Assembly: GCA_948146395.1 (NCBI GenBank) | Contig: OX411544.1 | Location: forward strand, 56,261,360-56,325,359 | Origin: Fragum whitleyi | Lineage: Eukaryota; Mollusca; Bivalvia; Cardiida; Cardiidae | Direction of reading: 5' to 3' | Length of the DNA: 64,000 nt | In this document: positions 11,408 to 23,645 of the stretch, in pieces | Numbering within the stretch: the stretch's first letter is position 1 | Layout: the number at the start of each line of letters is the position of its first letter | The notes under the pieces: model-generated | The model's database searches: none | What the model saw: only the letters and a program-made list of their open reading frames with translations | Told to the model about the DNA's origin: nothing | Translations under genes and position numbers: made by a program

Positions 11408-13175
11408 ATAATGGTAGTTGATAGTAATAGTCCGTAACTCATAATACTAGGCTGGCTTGACTGGCGTCAAAACAAAATTACCGATTAAACCACTAGGATA
11501 CCAATGAAATTTGATAAGAATGATGGTACATAGTGATCCTTTTCAAAATATTTAAATTACTTTTAAACCAGGAGAGCCATTAAAAAACTATGCCTCACGC
11601 CAACACTTCAGTGCCAATACATGTATTTCCCTCGTTTGTCTTGTAACAGTCTGTACAGAAACTAAAAAATCTTCTACTAAGCTATTGGACAGAATTCAGC
11701 AAAATTTCACTAATATGGGCCTTAAATTGGGTCATGTCTTTTCGAAATAGTTAAAAGATAAGAAGGTCAATAGGTCAAAAGGTGAAGTCTTGTTTTTGCT
11801 CTGGAGCTCATGATTTTTGCCCAGTCGTTTTCATTATTTGTCGGAATGTTTTTCCTTGTGATATTTGGGCAATATATCTAGAATGCTTCGAAATTGGATA
11901 AATTATGAAACAGACCCAAAAATAGGCATACTGTTCTATTGATTCATATAATTACTCAAAGTATCTTAAAGTATTTTCATTATAAATCAACTCAAAAATT
12001 AGTCATTTCTACCGTCTAAGATTTTTTTCCGTAATATTTTTATATACTTTCATTGTTTGCAATAGTTGCGATTACAATTCGTTGTAAATAATTTTAGCAA
12101 ATAAAAATTGCATTGTATAAAATGGGTTTTTTGCTATCTAGATGTCCCATAATTTGCTTGATTATTGCTCTAAATTCCACAATATTGGTTCAATGATCAA
12201 TTGATCATCAAATTGAAGTCAGTGTTAAAAATGGATTATAAGGTGTCCAAAGGTAGTACAAATGGTCAAATAATCGAAAACCTTGCTCATGCATTAAATA
12301 GATGCAACATTTTAAGCTCATTTTTTTTCGAAAACGTGATGGTCAGAATTTTTTTCTTAATGATATCTATGTCATTTCGAAAAATGGGTCATACTTGGTC
12401 AACATTTATATATATCACCATAGCATATCTCGTTAAAACTGTTTATACAACGTTTGATGAAATGACTTTAGCTGGAAGAAATTTAGCGGCACAACCTTCT
12501 TCTTATTGGCTGTGTTTTACCCCTACGATTGTCGTGGTTCACAAGTCGTAGTCTTGTTTGGTATTGTTTGCGTTGGCTTGTTCGCCACTGTTTCAAATTG
12601 AAATTTAAAATGGCAGCTTTAAAATTAATTCAAAATATACAGTAATTAAAAACAACAAGTGTCACTGACCGTTATTTTACAATTATTCAATAAATAGACA
12701 TTTTACAATATACAATTAAAAGATATTTTTGTTTAGAAGAAAGTAATTGTGTGTCACCTTTTACATGTATAATGGGAGCTTTACCTCCCAAGAAATCCCA
12801 CTTTTATTATTTTTGAGAGGTCATTTTATTGGCCTAAATACTTGAATTTTGCCTAAATACTTGAATGAAATATGTCTATGTCTTTACAGAGTAGCCCAAA
12901 TATTGTGTAATTCATCGCCAACAATATTGAAATGCGTACACATTGATGTGCCATCTAGAAAACAACTTAAAAAGTTTCTATTCAAAACATTATTGATAAA
13001 TATGATAAGAGGAAAAACCTGTATTTAGCACTATAATTATAATTGTAATGCGCATAAGAATATATTCCATAGATTCTGCGTTATATAGATGTTTTTATAT
13101 TTGTATTTAAGACTTCAATCTTCTTATTGATTGATTGCAGTATCCCATGTTTTAAACTATTGTGATAAAATATGA
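11408..13175. other. AT-rich DNA; possible LINE tail fragment
   Basis: No confident gene. At about 12940-13010 a plus-strand frame reads HIDVPSRKQLKKFLFKTLL. Its pattern, a few residues then a KxFKxxLKxxLF-like run, is reminiscent of the C-terminal end of non-LTR retrotransposon polymerases. It is interrupted upstream and I give it little weight. The 116-residue frame at 12201-12551 has no recognisable features. Confidence 0.3.
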
Positions 13176-13179
13176 AAGA

Positions 13180-13430
13180 CCTTTTAGAGAGACTTTGTAT
13201 AATATGCTTGTATGCTATTAGTAGATGGAGTATTTATAACTTGATTGTATTTTATTGATAGAGGGAGTATGTATAATTTGCTTGTTATATTTGTTGAGGG
13301 AATATGTATAATCTGCTTGTATTATATCGGCTTAGGGAGTATACATGTATAACTTGCTTATACTGTATTGGTTGAGGAGAATATATAATTTGCATGTACG
13401 TGTATAACATTGGTAGAGGGAGTTATTAAG
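13180..13430. repeat. Degenerate tandem repeat, unit about 40-55 bp
   Basis: Five to six imperfect copies of GAGGGAGTATGTATAATTTG followed by CTTGTATTATATTGGTT-like sequence. Unit length drifts. Confidence 0.6.
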
Positions 13431-14249
13431 AGTCCTAATTTGACCTTTAGGAATGGCGATTGTTTCCTTCAATAGAATAACGCAGTTTCGAAATACCAAG
13501 CTAATATGTTGTAAATATGTTTCATGCTTTATTAAATTTGTATTATGTAGACACCGAAAGAGATGCAATAAATGTCAACTCTACCAATGCCCTTTTTAAT
13601 TCGCCAGTGGAATCAGTCTGGCTCGAGGTCCGATATTTCGCAACACAGGGAACTTGTTCTACAACACTGTCAATTTATACAACCGAGTGCGCTAAAATCG
13701 GACATCTAGAAGCTAAATATCAAAGATGTAAGTTACTTTTATTTTGTCTAGATGGAAGTTGTAATCAATCCTCAATACTTGACAGTGCTTTAATAAGATG
13801 TTTCCTACTGGTTTAAAAATCTACTCGCCATTTTAGAGGCTTTCCTCAATTCTATTTCCTAACTATGGATGGGGGTGGACTCGCATGACACTACCTTTGA
13901 ACCAGTTCAACTATCGAGTCGGTTGATTGATCGGACATGTAGCAAAGTATTTAAGTAAGTAAGCTCTTGTGAACTCAGTCAATTCATTTGGTAGTGTAGA
14001 ATGCTAAAGCTAAGCTTGCCAAGTGTGCCAGACATGAGGCTCCAACCCCTGGAACAGTCCTCCACCCCATTGGCAAACTTGGCATCTAATTGTGATTATA
14101 CCCAATGGCAACTACAACTTTCACTAATTTAGGCGGTCTGAAATATCCAAACAAGTATTTTACATTTACTTCTGACACCAGTAAATTAAATCAAGGAGGA
14201 AAATTTTGCCATGTATAGGAGACTTCGGCACAGGTATCGATGACGTCAT
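13431..14249. other. No gene seen
   Basis: Short frames at 13332-13568 (minus) and 13517-13816 (plus) overlap each other and show no domain features. A weak inverted repeat (GCCAAGTGTGCC against GGCAAACTTGGC) lies at about 14018-14084. Confidence 0.4.
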
Positions 14250-15400
14250 CAAAATATGAGTGGTTGGCGTTGCCAACCATTTTTACATACACAAAGAGCA
14301 AAATATCCAATATTCAAGTAATAAGATTATTCATTTTTAATGATATTTTCCAAGTGACAAAGGTGTCAAAGTGTAGATGAATCACCGCTCAATTTGGTTA
14401 TGCAGTTGTCATCATGTGACAATGTCTTTCAAATGAATACTTTGCGTCGAAAGATAACCACCCGGAGAGGCTTATAAATGAATCCAAATAAATCGTAGTT
14501 GAGCAACCGAATTATCGAATGTTGGACACTAGTTATGCTGTATTTACGTCATTTTGGCCACACAGCAGTAAAATATGATATATCTTACCTATTCCTAGTT
14601 GATTTGAATTTCAATGCTTTTTTTTTTTTTTTATCCCAGAAACGACATTCATCCCATCTCAGATCATCCAAACATAGATAACAGATTTAAAATCCTTAAA
14701 TATCTTAACAATGATTAATCAATAATTAATCATTTTTCCCTGTAAATATTGAGAATCACCATAAAACTATTTAAATATTATTTAAAACCAAACTGAACTG
14801 ATGAAGATGAAAACACACACACATTTATAAATAAAGGTCTTATAAGATAATAAGCGAATGTCGCCAGTCACATCAAATTATGATGAGAATGATTTTCGAA
14901 CACGTATTGTAAGGTATAAAAATCATAACAGAGAATTTTCAATACGCGGCATGAAAAATTATCAGCTGCGCTAATCACACTCACTCCATGTGTCATATAT
15001 CCATTTGTTACGCTATGATCTATACAAAACGGCGAATCTCATTGATCTGACCACAAACGGATGCCCTAATCAGTATCGCCAATATCAAAATACGGTAGCC
15101 GCTTATCACACACACGTGCACGTGTCATATAGATCGCCCATTTCTTATGCAACCGTTTATACCACATTTCGAATATTCTTTGATCTGGCCGTGACGATGT
15201 ATCAATCAATTACCCATGTCATACGCCACTGATTGGTGGCTTTCATTTGGACCCAATAATGTGTGAAATCTCGGTTTACACATCATATACTAAGCTTAAT
15301 CAGATATAGAAATAACATGCTGTCATACAAAAAGTTCCACATGCTTCAAAACATTGTAACTAAAGAAAAGCAACGGTTTAGATTACAAAGCTCCGAAAGC
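14250..15400 (+). repeat. Long dispersed repeat, copy A
   Basis: This copy is collinear with the segments at 16935-17355, 20756-20810 and 21285-21990. Shared landmarks include CAAAATATCCAATATTCAAGT, GAGCAACCGAATTATCGAA, GCTGTATTTACG, TAGTTGATTTGAATT, the ATTGATCTGACC block, GTAGCCGCTTATCACACACA and CATGTCATACGCCACTGAT. Copy A lacks the insertions present in copy B and so acts as an empty site for them. Divergence looks substantial (roughly a quarter of positions by eye). No coding content recognised, although a gypsy-like remnant lies at the left of copy B. Confidence 0.7.
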
Positions 15401-15701
15401 CATCTCGTTGAAATTATAGATGCAAGAGAGTCACCCAAATATGCACATTTTTGTAATCTTTGTAAGAAAAAGCAAAAATGTAGACTTATTTTAAATCAAT
15501 CTAATTATTGGCTTTTCTAGAGAGGGTTTGCAGGGGTAGGGGTGGGAGGGGTGTCATTTTATAATCATAGTGAAATTCAATCTAAACTGGGCATTAAAAG
15601 GAAAAGGCACCACCTACATGTTAAGTTCGAAACCTCTTTAAAGTAATCCTGGATCCACCGCAGCAAATGATATAAATATTTTCAATATGACAAAAATCAT
15701 T
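15400..15701. other. No gene seen
   Basis: The frame at 15263-15520 runs across the end of repeat copy A, has no recognised motif and is not supported. A short G-rich run (GGGGTAGGGGTGGGAGGGG) lies at about 15532. Confidence 0.4.
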
Positions 15702-15940
15702 TGAACCTGTGCGTGACATTTCCAACAATTTGAGATGTTCGTGAGGTGCAAACTCTGAGTAGCGTAGACAGCCACATACCGTAAATATAATGTTACCCGG
15801 TGGTCTAAAGATACTTAAGACCCTATCTAGCAACTAAACGCACAGTGAAGACTCTAGTCAGGCTTAGCGGATGCACAGGCTGGTCAGAGTCTTTGCTTTC
15901 CGCACATTTGAAATTGTTGGAAATCTCACGCACAGGCTCA
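15702..15940. mobile_element. MITE with GAGCCTGTGCGTGACATTTC ends
   Basis: The left end reads GAACCTGTGCGTGACATTTC followed by CAACAATTTGAG. The right end reads AAATTGTTGGAAATCTCACG followed by CACAGGCTC. A second copy with the same arms lies at 36622-36867 in the opposite orientation. Internal shared landmarks are AGACTCTGACCAG-type, GTAGCGTAGACA and CAGTGAAGACTC. Minus-strand frames here (15621-15833) and at 36551-36923 derive from this element. Confidence 0.8.
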
Positions 15941-15965
15941 TTTATAACTTGCTATAGATAAATGC

Positions 15966-16093
15966 TATTCATTCATTCATTCATTCGTTCGTTCGTTCGT
16001 TCGTTCGTTCGTTCGTTCATTCATTCATTCATTCATTCATTCATTCATTCATTCATTCATTCATTCATTCATTCATTCATTCATTCATTCATT
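15966..16093. repeat. (ATTC)n / (GTTC)n microsatellite
   Basis: ATTC units, interrupted at about 15986-16018 by a run of GTTC units, then ATTC again to 16093. A CCATCCATCC-type patch follows at 16189-16215. Confidence 0.95.
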
Positions 16094-16930
16094 CCCCTTT
16101 ACATGCATCATGTTCCGTTATATGTCTGAAGTTCTAACTTTCTTACGTAATTCATTAATTTGCTTGCTTTTCATTGATTAATCCGTCCACCCATCCATCC
16201 ATCCATCCGTCCATCAATACGGCCACACGTCTGTCAGTCCTCCCATTAATCCGTTCGTCTGTCCGCCCGTTTTGAATTTTCCAAATCATACGTCCGTCGG
16301 TCATGGAATATTCTTAGCATACGAAAAATCTTCAGTTTTGACTCCTTTTTATTTGAACGAAGTTTATTAGCGCGATTCAAATACCATTTCACTGTTTTTC
16401 ATCAAGATAAAAGGGTTGGTAAAAAATCGATAATAACACAACTGGTCATCAAGCAATCAACATACCCTAATTAGGGAGAATTTGGAACGTGCCAAATTAT
16501 TTAAAGTCTTACAGATTTTGCTTGGATGTATTTATTATGGTTAATTTTTGAACGAGTGGAAAGACGACCAATGCCGATTTACCAAACGATTTTGTTTGCA
16601 TAAACAAAACATAAATCTATTTTTATAATTGTAAGATATTAAAAGAAGTCATTAAATCAGGATTTTATCAAATGAAGATAAATCAGCGGTAAACAAATGA
16701 TTAATGTGTGTAGAAAATCAACCAAATCGATGGTATTCCTTATTGATAGGGGTGATTTCAAAGCAGCGATATTAATTTCAAAATCGTGTAATCTTCTTTA
16801 AAAACATGTTTTTTGAAAAGTTGGAATGATTAACTTTTCAAAAATATATAGTTTTGACATTTTTTTTCTCAAATTCAGCGAAAATAGTGATCTAGATTAG
16901 GCGATATTTACATTAATTAAATAGAGCGAG
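16094..16930. other. AT-rich DNA, no gene seen
   Basis: Nothing recognised beyond the CCAT-rich and CCGTCCGTC-like patch at 16185-16310. Confidence 0.4.
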
Positions 16931-17020
16931 GCGATTCAACGCCAACCATTTTTATTGGCTAGTGGGCTGTGACGTCATACCGAAGACCCCTATTGGAACA
17001 CTGGTTCGGCGCTTACCATC

Positions 17021-17284
17021 TTGGGTAATTGGCAGTCTTGTCGTGATAAGCAGATTCTTCTTAATGTCGACATAATTACTAAATGTTCAACTCCTCAGGA
17101 TCGTGAAAGCACTTGTTCGATCCTTGGGCTTGCCAACTATTGTGACAAATTTATATACATGAGTAGACAGATGATGTCACAGGTACCATGTTGTTTACAT
17201 CCGGGGAATGGCTGTAGGCAGAAAGATCTACCAGTTGCATACACAACTAGCAAAATATCCAATATTCAAGTTATTGGATTGTAA
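17021..17284 (+). pseudogene. Ty3/gypsy-like reverse transcriptase remnant
   Basis: An 87-residue frame contains TPQDRESTCSILGLANYCD followed by KFI (roughly residues 24-45). This matches the spacing of the conserved LRSFLGLxNYYRRFI-type segment at the end of the reverse transcriptase/RNase H connection in Ty3/gypsy polyproteins. The expected aromatic at the second Y is replaced (NYC) and nothing else of pol is seen on either side. It sits inside repeat copy B, suggesting that the repeat includes debris of an LTR retrotransposon. The match is by eye. Confidence 0.4.
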
Positions 17285-17415
17285 GATAACCACCCAGATA
17301 TGTATGTGAATCCAAATGAATCGCTGTTGAGCAACCAATGTATCGAACATTTGACCACAGGGAAATGTTGCGCTGATTTTTTTTAGAACATAATATATGA
17401 TAATATAGACAAGAG

Positions 17416-19589
17416 TAGTGATGGGACGATGATCGATTATAATCGAAAATCAGTTGGTTTGGCCTTCCGATTACGATTATCGACTAAGAAATTTCACAAT
17501 CGATTGTAGTCGGCCCGGAACGTGTTTTTTACCGGAAATTTGGTCCGGGAATATAACAATCACCATGCAATTAGCAGTTTATATAATCCTTGCTAGAAAC
17601 GAAAAAGCCGATGCAAACAATAATATTCCCAAGGATTAAGAGATATTTCCTTACCCCCGTCATGGCGAAGGACCGTCAGTAATGTCGAACAAAAATCCCC
17701 TTGGTCTGGTAAATTTTACCATATCGTTGGTCCGAATGTCCGACACTATTTTGTGGGCAAAAAAATAATTTAACAGTAAATCCTGTCTTTCACTTAAGAA
17801 AATACTATTCTGGACATCTTTCTCACGAAAACAAACAGTTTTCTTAAACTTTACATAGGTCTAAATTCCGTCAATAAACAGTTTCCCTACGACTTTCGGC
17901 ACCCCTAGAAAGCGAAAACTCTCTTCTTTAAAATGTATCAATTAAGAGGAAAAAGAGATGATTTTAGGATCCAAACAAGAAAGAATTATTGGTAGCTAAT
18001 CTTATTTTACTTGAATTTTTCGTATTTTTCCAGTATCAAAAGCACACAGACTAAAATAATTTTCTGCTTATTCGTACCCAAGAATGTTCGACCCATCAAA
18101 TTATTTCTTGTTATTTTTAATGAAAACCACAAATGACTGTAGTCTTTTGACTTGAAAAGAGTTCAAAAAACATTTTTTAATAATTCTGTTAATCTCCGAA
18201 TCTCAGCTTTCACATCAAAGCACTGAAAACACTGGGAGGACTTTTAACAACCTAGAAAGGCATATAATGTTACTGCTAGTTAATCTTAATGAGGAAAGAA
18301 AACAGTCGTAATATTATTTGACCTCTAAAATGTTTGGTCTGACAGGTCTTGCTTTAGTCTGACAGTTTATTAGGATTTGTTAGACCGACTGTCTGATAGT
18401 TTTTCTGTACCCTTGCCATGTCTATTACCCAGGTGGTTGGTTGTTGTCAAAAGTTTGCGGATGTTTTTGGCTTCTACAAAAAACATTGGTATCCATAATC
18501 ACTTTTGTATTTTAATAAAAATAGAAATGAAAACTAGGAAAACATTTGGTGAAAGGAAGAAATAGAGTAATGATTGACAAGTGATGATCCTCTTTCTATG
18601 TCCATAAACAAGAAGATGGGTTATTAGTCAACTCGGCCCATCGAATAACTCGGCCCGGTCAACTCGGCCCCAATATATAGCCTATAGTAGCATAAACTAT
18701 ATTGCATGAAATATGTGTAAGTTTTGTACAAATGATGCAGTTATACCCTACTATGATAATCTTTATTATTTTGACAATAGTATTAATTTTTTTGATAATT
18801 AAATATTTATTCAGTGATTAATCATTAAATATATGCAGTTCTTAAAATTCAAGTTAACTTTTTTTTAAGGCCGATGTATATGTAAATTTCCAGACAACTG
18901 ATTAAAAATTGAATAATATGGTATTTTTACTAATCATTCTAAATGAATAATCAACAAGATAATGATTTTGGCATAAAAAGATTTTGGGCCGAGTTATATG
19001 TTGGGCCGAGTTGAAAATAGGCCGAGTTGACTGGTCACCAGAAGATATGGTATACTAGTTTACAGCTTTCTATCTAAGTGTCCAACCATTCATTCATCTG
19101 ACCAATCTCTGAAGATCTGTCTATGGTGCTGATTTGAAATTTTTTGGAAAACATTGTGGAAAAAGAAACAAGCATTTCTTCTTTTCTCAAGATATATATT
19201 ATCCTATTTGGCACTGATGTTTCACATTTTATACAAATACACATATAACTGCAACTTTTTGTTCAGAGAGGGGATGAGAGATGTAGAATTGGTGAAACTA
19301 AAAATACGAAAAAACAATAAACATTTTCCAATTGTCTTTATACAACATATTAAACAGTTTCAATAACAAATTCTCAAGCCTTAAATCATATCAATTTAGT
19401 AATGATGCACAGATATTGCAATTTAAAATAAATTCAAATGTAGTCTTGTAATTCCAAAGGATACAAACAGATGATGCAGTACTGTTTTGATTTTAATGAA
19501 ACCGATTATATAATCGATCATTAGTTGATTAATTCTTCCAACTAAAAACCGATAATCGATTATGATTTCAAACCGATTGCCCAACACTA
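17416..19589. mobile_element. hAT-like DNA transposon, 2.2 kb, non-autonomous
   Basis: Ends TAGTGATGGGACGAT and ATCGG...CCCAACACTA are imperfect inverted repeats of the TAGTGNTGGGCAA type expected of hAT elements. A perfect 8-bp target duplication GACAAGAG flanks it (17408-17415 and 19590-19597). The undisturbed right arm of the surrounding foldback carries this octamer once, near 20702, in complement and with one difference. Subterminal blocks are rich in ATAATCGATTAT-like motifs. No frame resembles a hAT transposase. A shorter relative lies at 33396-33833. Confidence 0.85.
18626..19032. mobile_element. CTCGGCCC terminal-inverted-repeat element, short copy
   Basis: Left AGTCAACTCGGCCC, AATAACTCGGCCC, GTCAACTCGGCCCC; right GGGCCGAGTTATATGTTGGG, GGCCGAGTTGACT. 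The clustered GGCCGAGTTG motifs at each end match the longer copy at 4359-5549. It is nested within the hAT-like element. Confidence 0.75.
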
Positions 19590-20814
19590 GACAAGAGGTA
19601 GAACTCCATTTTGGAACGAAAATAACCCGGCATGAATCGAGCGTCGATTTCTAAGTCAGTTTTTACCAAATCTGAATGCCCAATACATCATTTCATAGCC
19701 AAATGGATAAACTACCAACGAGTACCTTATTTGATTACCAAACAAACTTCGTTTACGAAAGCCAAACTAAAATGTCGTGCGATTTGACGTCATTTCGCAT
19801 CTCAGACAAATACCGGCACAAAATGTTACAGGGATAAACGTTCATACAGAGCCACAATCATTGGTATTTACTCCAGATTCAGGTCGTTATTATACTTATA
19901 ATCAATTTAAAAAATGAATTTACTTATTATTATTATGGCCAGTTATAAGATAAAAAATAAATACAGAGTCCGAACGGATCCGTCTCTCTTCTGTAACGAA
20001 AGATTTCATTGGCTACCTAAAATCAGTGAAGATGGTTTCCCGCGCCAAAATAATTTTTTACGGAAGCAGGGGTCCACGATTTAAAATAAATATTCAAAAT
20101 TGTTAGAATGGAAAAAAGTGAAAATAGAAATGAATTTGATAAAATGAAATTAATTTTTTAAAACTTGCCAATACTTTACATATCGATTTCGTAAAATTCA
20201 GTTATAATGGATTATTCATCGATCAGAGTTATCGTTCGTTTCATAGGGTTGTAACAAATCAAATCGCTCCTTACATTTCACGGTTCGGTGTTACGTAATG
20301 GCGAATTAGAAATATTTTCAGCAGCGTCTAGGAAAAAAACCGTTCTATGGATGCATTCCAATGTTGTGATGGTTAATTAAAAAGCTTCATGTGGTAAATA
20401 AATAATGTTCTAACTGAATCTTGAGTAAATACCAATGATTGTGGCTCTGTATGAACGTTTATCCCTGTTACATTTTGTGCCGGTATTTGTCTTAGATGCG
20501 AAATTGACGTCGAATCGTACAACATTTTAGTTTGGCTTTCGTAAACGAAGATTATTTGGTAATTAAATTTAGTACTCGTTGGTAGTTTATCCATTTAGCT
20601 ATGAAATGATGTATTGGGCATTCAGATTGGGTAAAAACTGACTTAGAAATCGATGCTCGATTCGTGCCGGGTTACTTTCGTTCCAAAATGTAGTTCGACC
20701 CCTTGTCTATATTATCATATATGTTCTAAAAAAATCAGCGCAACATTTCCCTGTGCATTCGACATGAATTAAGCTGTATTTACGCTATTTTGTTCACTCA
20801 TAAACGATTTATAG

Positions 20815-21285
20815 TACAGTGTTGTGTGCTTATCCTGCACACTTAAGAAACTCGAGTACAAAATTCGTGTAAAGATATCACATGTACACAAAAATCAATA
20901 CACGACTGAACTCATTTACCATTTTTGTTATGTAAAACATATTTTATCTGGAACAAAATGTTACTAAAATTAGACAATCCGGTGATGAACAGAGGCACCG
21001 TCGTGTTTTATCAACACAGTTCTTGTCGGCTAAATCAGCGCAGTCAAGGAAAGAACCTTACTTTAATGCTAGTAAAACTGTTAGAGATTCGCTTATAGAA
21101 AAAGAGGAATCTATTTTCTTTAAAATAAAATCGTGGACATTTTTGTTTGAAATGTTTGATTGATCAAATTTTTGAATTTGAAAAAGGGTTGTTTTGCTCT
21201 TAGACTTGGCGGCCGTTTTCTAGGGTTTATATGACGTCATATAGCTGCGCAGCTTTAGAAGACGCGCAGGATAACCCGACGTGAG
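20815..21285. mobile_element. Insertion of about 470 bp with TTATCCTGC ends
   Basis: Interrupts repeat copy B at a point where copy A is continuous (near 14570). Left end has GTGTGCTTATCCTGCACACT and right end has GCGCAGGATAACCCGACG, imperfect inverted repeats. It contains a TGACGTCA palindrome at about 21233. Family unknown. Confidence 0.55.
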
Positions 21286-21990
21286 TGTATATCTTACCTA
21301 TACTGAGTTGATTTGAATTCAAATGCCGATTTTCCTTTATTCCATTTCCATTATTCATCCCGTCACAGAAGTTTCAAACATTGGGAAAAGCTTTTGTAGC
21401 CTTTTTTCCCTTATTTGTCTAAACATTATAAATCCAAATATTAGTTTAAAACTGTAAATTTAAGAACACCACCTACTGTTGAAAAACGGATTTGTTAATG
21501 AATGTCTCCAAACACACGAGCAGCCGGCTAAACTCCTTTTCTAGTGCACACTTTAAATTGAAAAATTCCTATCAAAGAATTTTCATTATGCAGCATAAAA
21601 ATATTAGCCGCTATAAACACTAACATGTGTCATAAAGTTCGCCATTTCTAACGCAATGATCCATACTACACGGCTGCGAAATCTCTTTGATCTGACTGGA
21701 TGTGCTAATCGATATTGCCAATGTCATAAAACAGTAGCCGCTTATCACACACACACTTGCATATGTCATAAAGACCAACTTCTATACCACGTGCCAAATT
21801 TTCATTGATCTGACCGTGACAATCAATACCCATGTCAATACCCATGTCATACGCCACTGATCAGTGATGGCTTTCATCTGGACACAACTTTTACCCATTC
21901 ATCTGGCAAAAATTTTAATGCTTTACCAGACCTAGAAATAACGTGCTGTATTACAAATAGTCACAAATAATCGACATGCTTCAAAAAAAT

Positions 21991-22584
21991 TTATAACTAT
22001 AGAAGTGTTACGGCTGAAGTTACCTTATATGAAATTTTATTAAATCAAGCTTTTGATAAAATATTTCATTTAAATTTCCATTTCAACAGCGATAAATTAG
22101 GCCAGCCTACATAATATTGCAATTCTGAGCCATGTTTATTTAGAAGATCAACCTCCGTGTTAAATTAAGACTTGGCTGAATTTTCTGTAATTTATTTAAA
22201 TCATTGACTGTTTCGATGTTTCTTGTTAATACTAATAGATCGTCCTAAAATCAAGTTGAAGAAGGAAAAAAATGCTGAGAGAATTTTTTCTCAAATATAA
22301 GTTAGGAAGCAGCCGAAAACGCAAATGTGTTTCGAACTATTTTTTCTATTTTGCTTTATATAGTTCGTAATGTGTAATAAGGGGGTAAAAAATCTATTTT
22401 TAACGGGTAAGAAAGAAATTGAAGCATATGTAATTATTTTATCTGTTAAAGATGAAGTAAAGTGATTTTTGTTTTGTATTTTGTAAATCTTTGTTTTTTA
22501 CCCTGACCAGACTACAAAAAATAAGCTCAAAATTTATTCGCAATACAGCCTGATAAAAATGGATTTGTCATGTTTTGTTGCTCA
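21991..22584. other. AT-rich DNA, no gene seen
   Basis: No reading frame, hairpin or repeat recognised. Confidence 0.4.
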
Positions 22585-23108
22585 ACGACGACGTAATATA
22601 CAAACAAGGTCAAATGGGATCAAAATTTAGGTCACAGGGTCAAATCTTAGAAAAACCTTGTGGACACTCTAGAGGCCACATTTTTAGCCCAATCAACCTT
22701 AAAATTTGTCAGAATGATAATCTTAATGAATTCTCGGAGAAGTTTGAATTTTGGTCAAGTGGGGTCATAAACTAGGTCACGGGGTCAAATCTTAAAAAAA
22801 ACTTGAGGACATTCTAGAGGCCGTATCTTTAGCCCAATCAACCTTGAAATTTGTCAGACTAATAATCTTAAAGAAATCTCGGCCAAGTTGGAATTGGGGT
22901 CAAGTGGGGTCAAAAACTAGGTCACAGGGTCACATCTAAAAAAACCTTGTGGACACTCTAGAGGCCATATTTTTAGCCAAATCAACCTGAAAGAATTTGT
23001 GATATTTGTTATTACAATGTACTACCCTGTCATTAAACTAAAGCCTTTCTCAAAATAGTAACAAACAGTAAACTCAGGTGAGCAATTTAAAGTGGCCCTC
23101 TTGTTTTA
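22585..23108 (+). mobile_element. CTTGTTT-type repeat with three tandem units of about 155 bp
   Basis: Units begin near GGTCACAGGGTCAAATCTTA and contain ACTCTAGAGGCC and AGCCCAATCAACCTT. The block ends with GGTGAGCAATTTAAAGTGGCC followed by CTCTTGTTT. It is non-coding. Confidence 0.65.
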
Positions 23109-23194
23109 TATGATGTATATCTAAATAAAAAATGTATAATGAAAAAATATTTGATAACTAAATCATGCAAATCAAATGCGTCTTTGTCTTCTGC

Positions 23195-23645
23195 CGGTAT
23201 TTTGCTACCAATTATGGTCATACCTAAGTGCAAAGATGGCCACATGTCACTTTGTCTGTTTCTCTCTTTGGACATCAAACTTTCTATACTTCAAAGAATT
23301 CTCATTAAGTTCCCTAAGTTCAACATGTATAGAGGAAACTTTGAAAATCATTTTCTCAGAACCTAAATGATGGATATCAACCAAATTTCACTGGTGTGTT
23401 CTTTTGGTGACCTAAAACAAATTAAGTATATTTTAAAAGATAGAGGACAATGATTTACATCTTACTCATTGATTTTGATTTTTTCTTTGCAGAAATATTT
23501 TAGCTTGTGACTCTTATTAACACTTATTTCCTTGAATAAACATTCATTCATTTTAATTCTTGTCTAATTATATCAGTATATACAGGCCTGTGGAGCAAAT
23601 CAACTGCTCAAGCAACTCTAGTTGTTGAAATGGAGTTAAATCTCC
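23195..23645 (+). mobile_element. Degenerate CTTGTTT-like repeat
   Basis: Carries TTTCACTGGTGTGTTC, 'ggtgacct' and the 3' signature AGGCCTGTGGAGCAAATC, AACTGCTCAAGCAACTCTAG, which recurs at about 47172-47222 and 55806-55846. Overlapping frames at 23087-23370 occupy all phases and are not credible genes. Confidence 0.5.

Larger units (their letters stand above)
17356..20755. mobile_element. Large foldback element with CACAGGGAAATGTTGCGC ends
   Basis: Left arm 17356-17415 plus 19598-19883 and right arm 20419-20755 are long inverted repeats beginning CACAGGGAAATGTTGCGC and ending in its complement. The central spacer is about 535 bp. Flanking octamers CATTTGAC (17348-17355) and CATTCGAC (20756-20763) look like an 8-bp target duplication with one mismatch, and repeat copy A (about 14513-14525) has the unoccupied target. 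Without the nested hAT element the foldback would be about 1.2 kb. No transposase frame is seen. Confidence 0.8.
16935..21990 (+). repeat. Long dispersed repeat, copy B, heavily interrupted
   Basis: The copy B segments 16935-17355, 20756-20810 and 21285-21990 align in order with copy A at 14250-15400. Between them sit the foldback element 17356-20755 and a second insertion at about 20815-21285. The order of shared landmarks is preserved on both sides of each insertion, which shows these are insertions rather than rearrangements. Confidence 0.65.

Noticed and set aside
12930..13010. LINE polymerase C-terminus
   Set aside because: HIDVPSRKQLKKFLFKTLL is suggestive only; stops lie upstream in the frame and no other polymerase motif is present.
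17416..19589. Autonomous hAT transposon
   Set aside because: The ends and target duplication are hAT-like, but no frame over about 70 residues exists and no transposase motif is seen.
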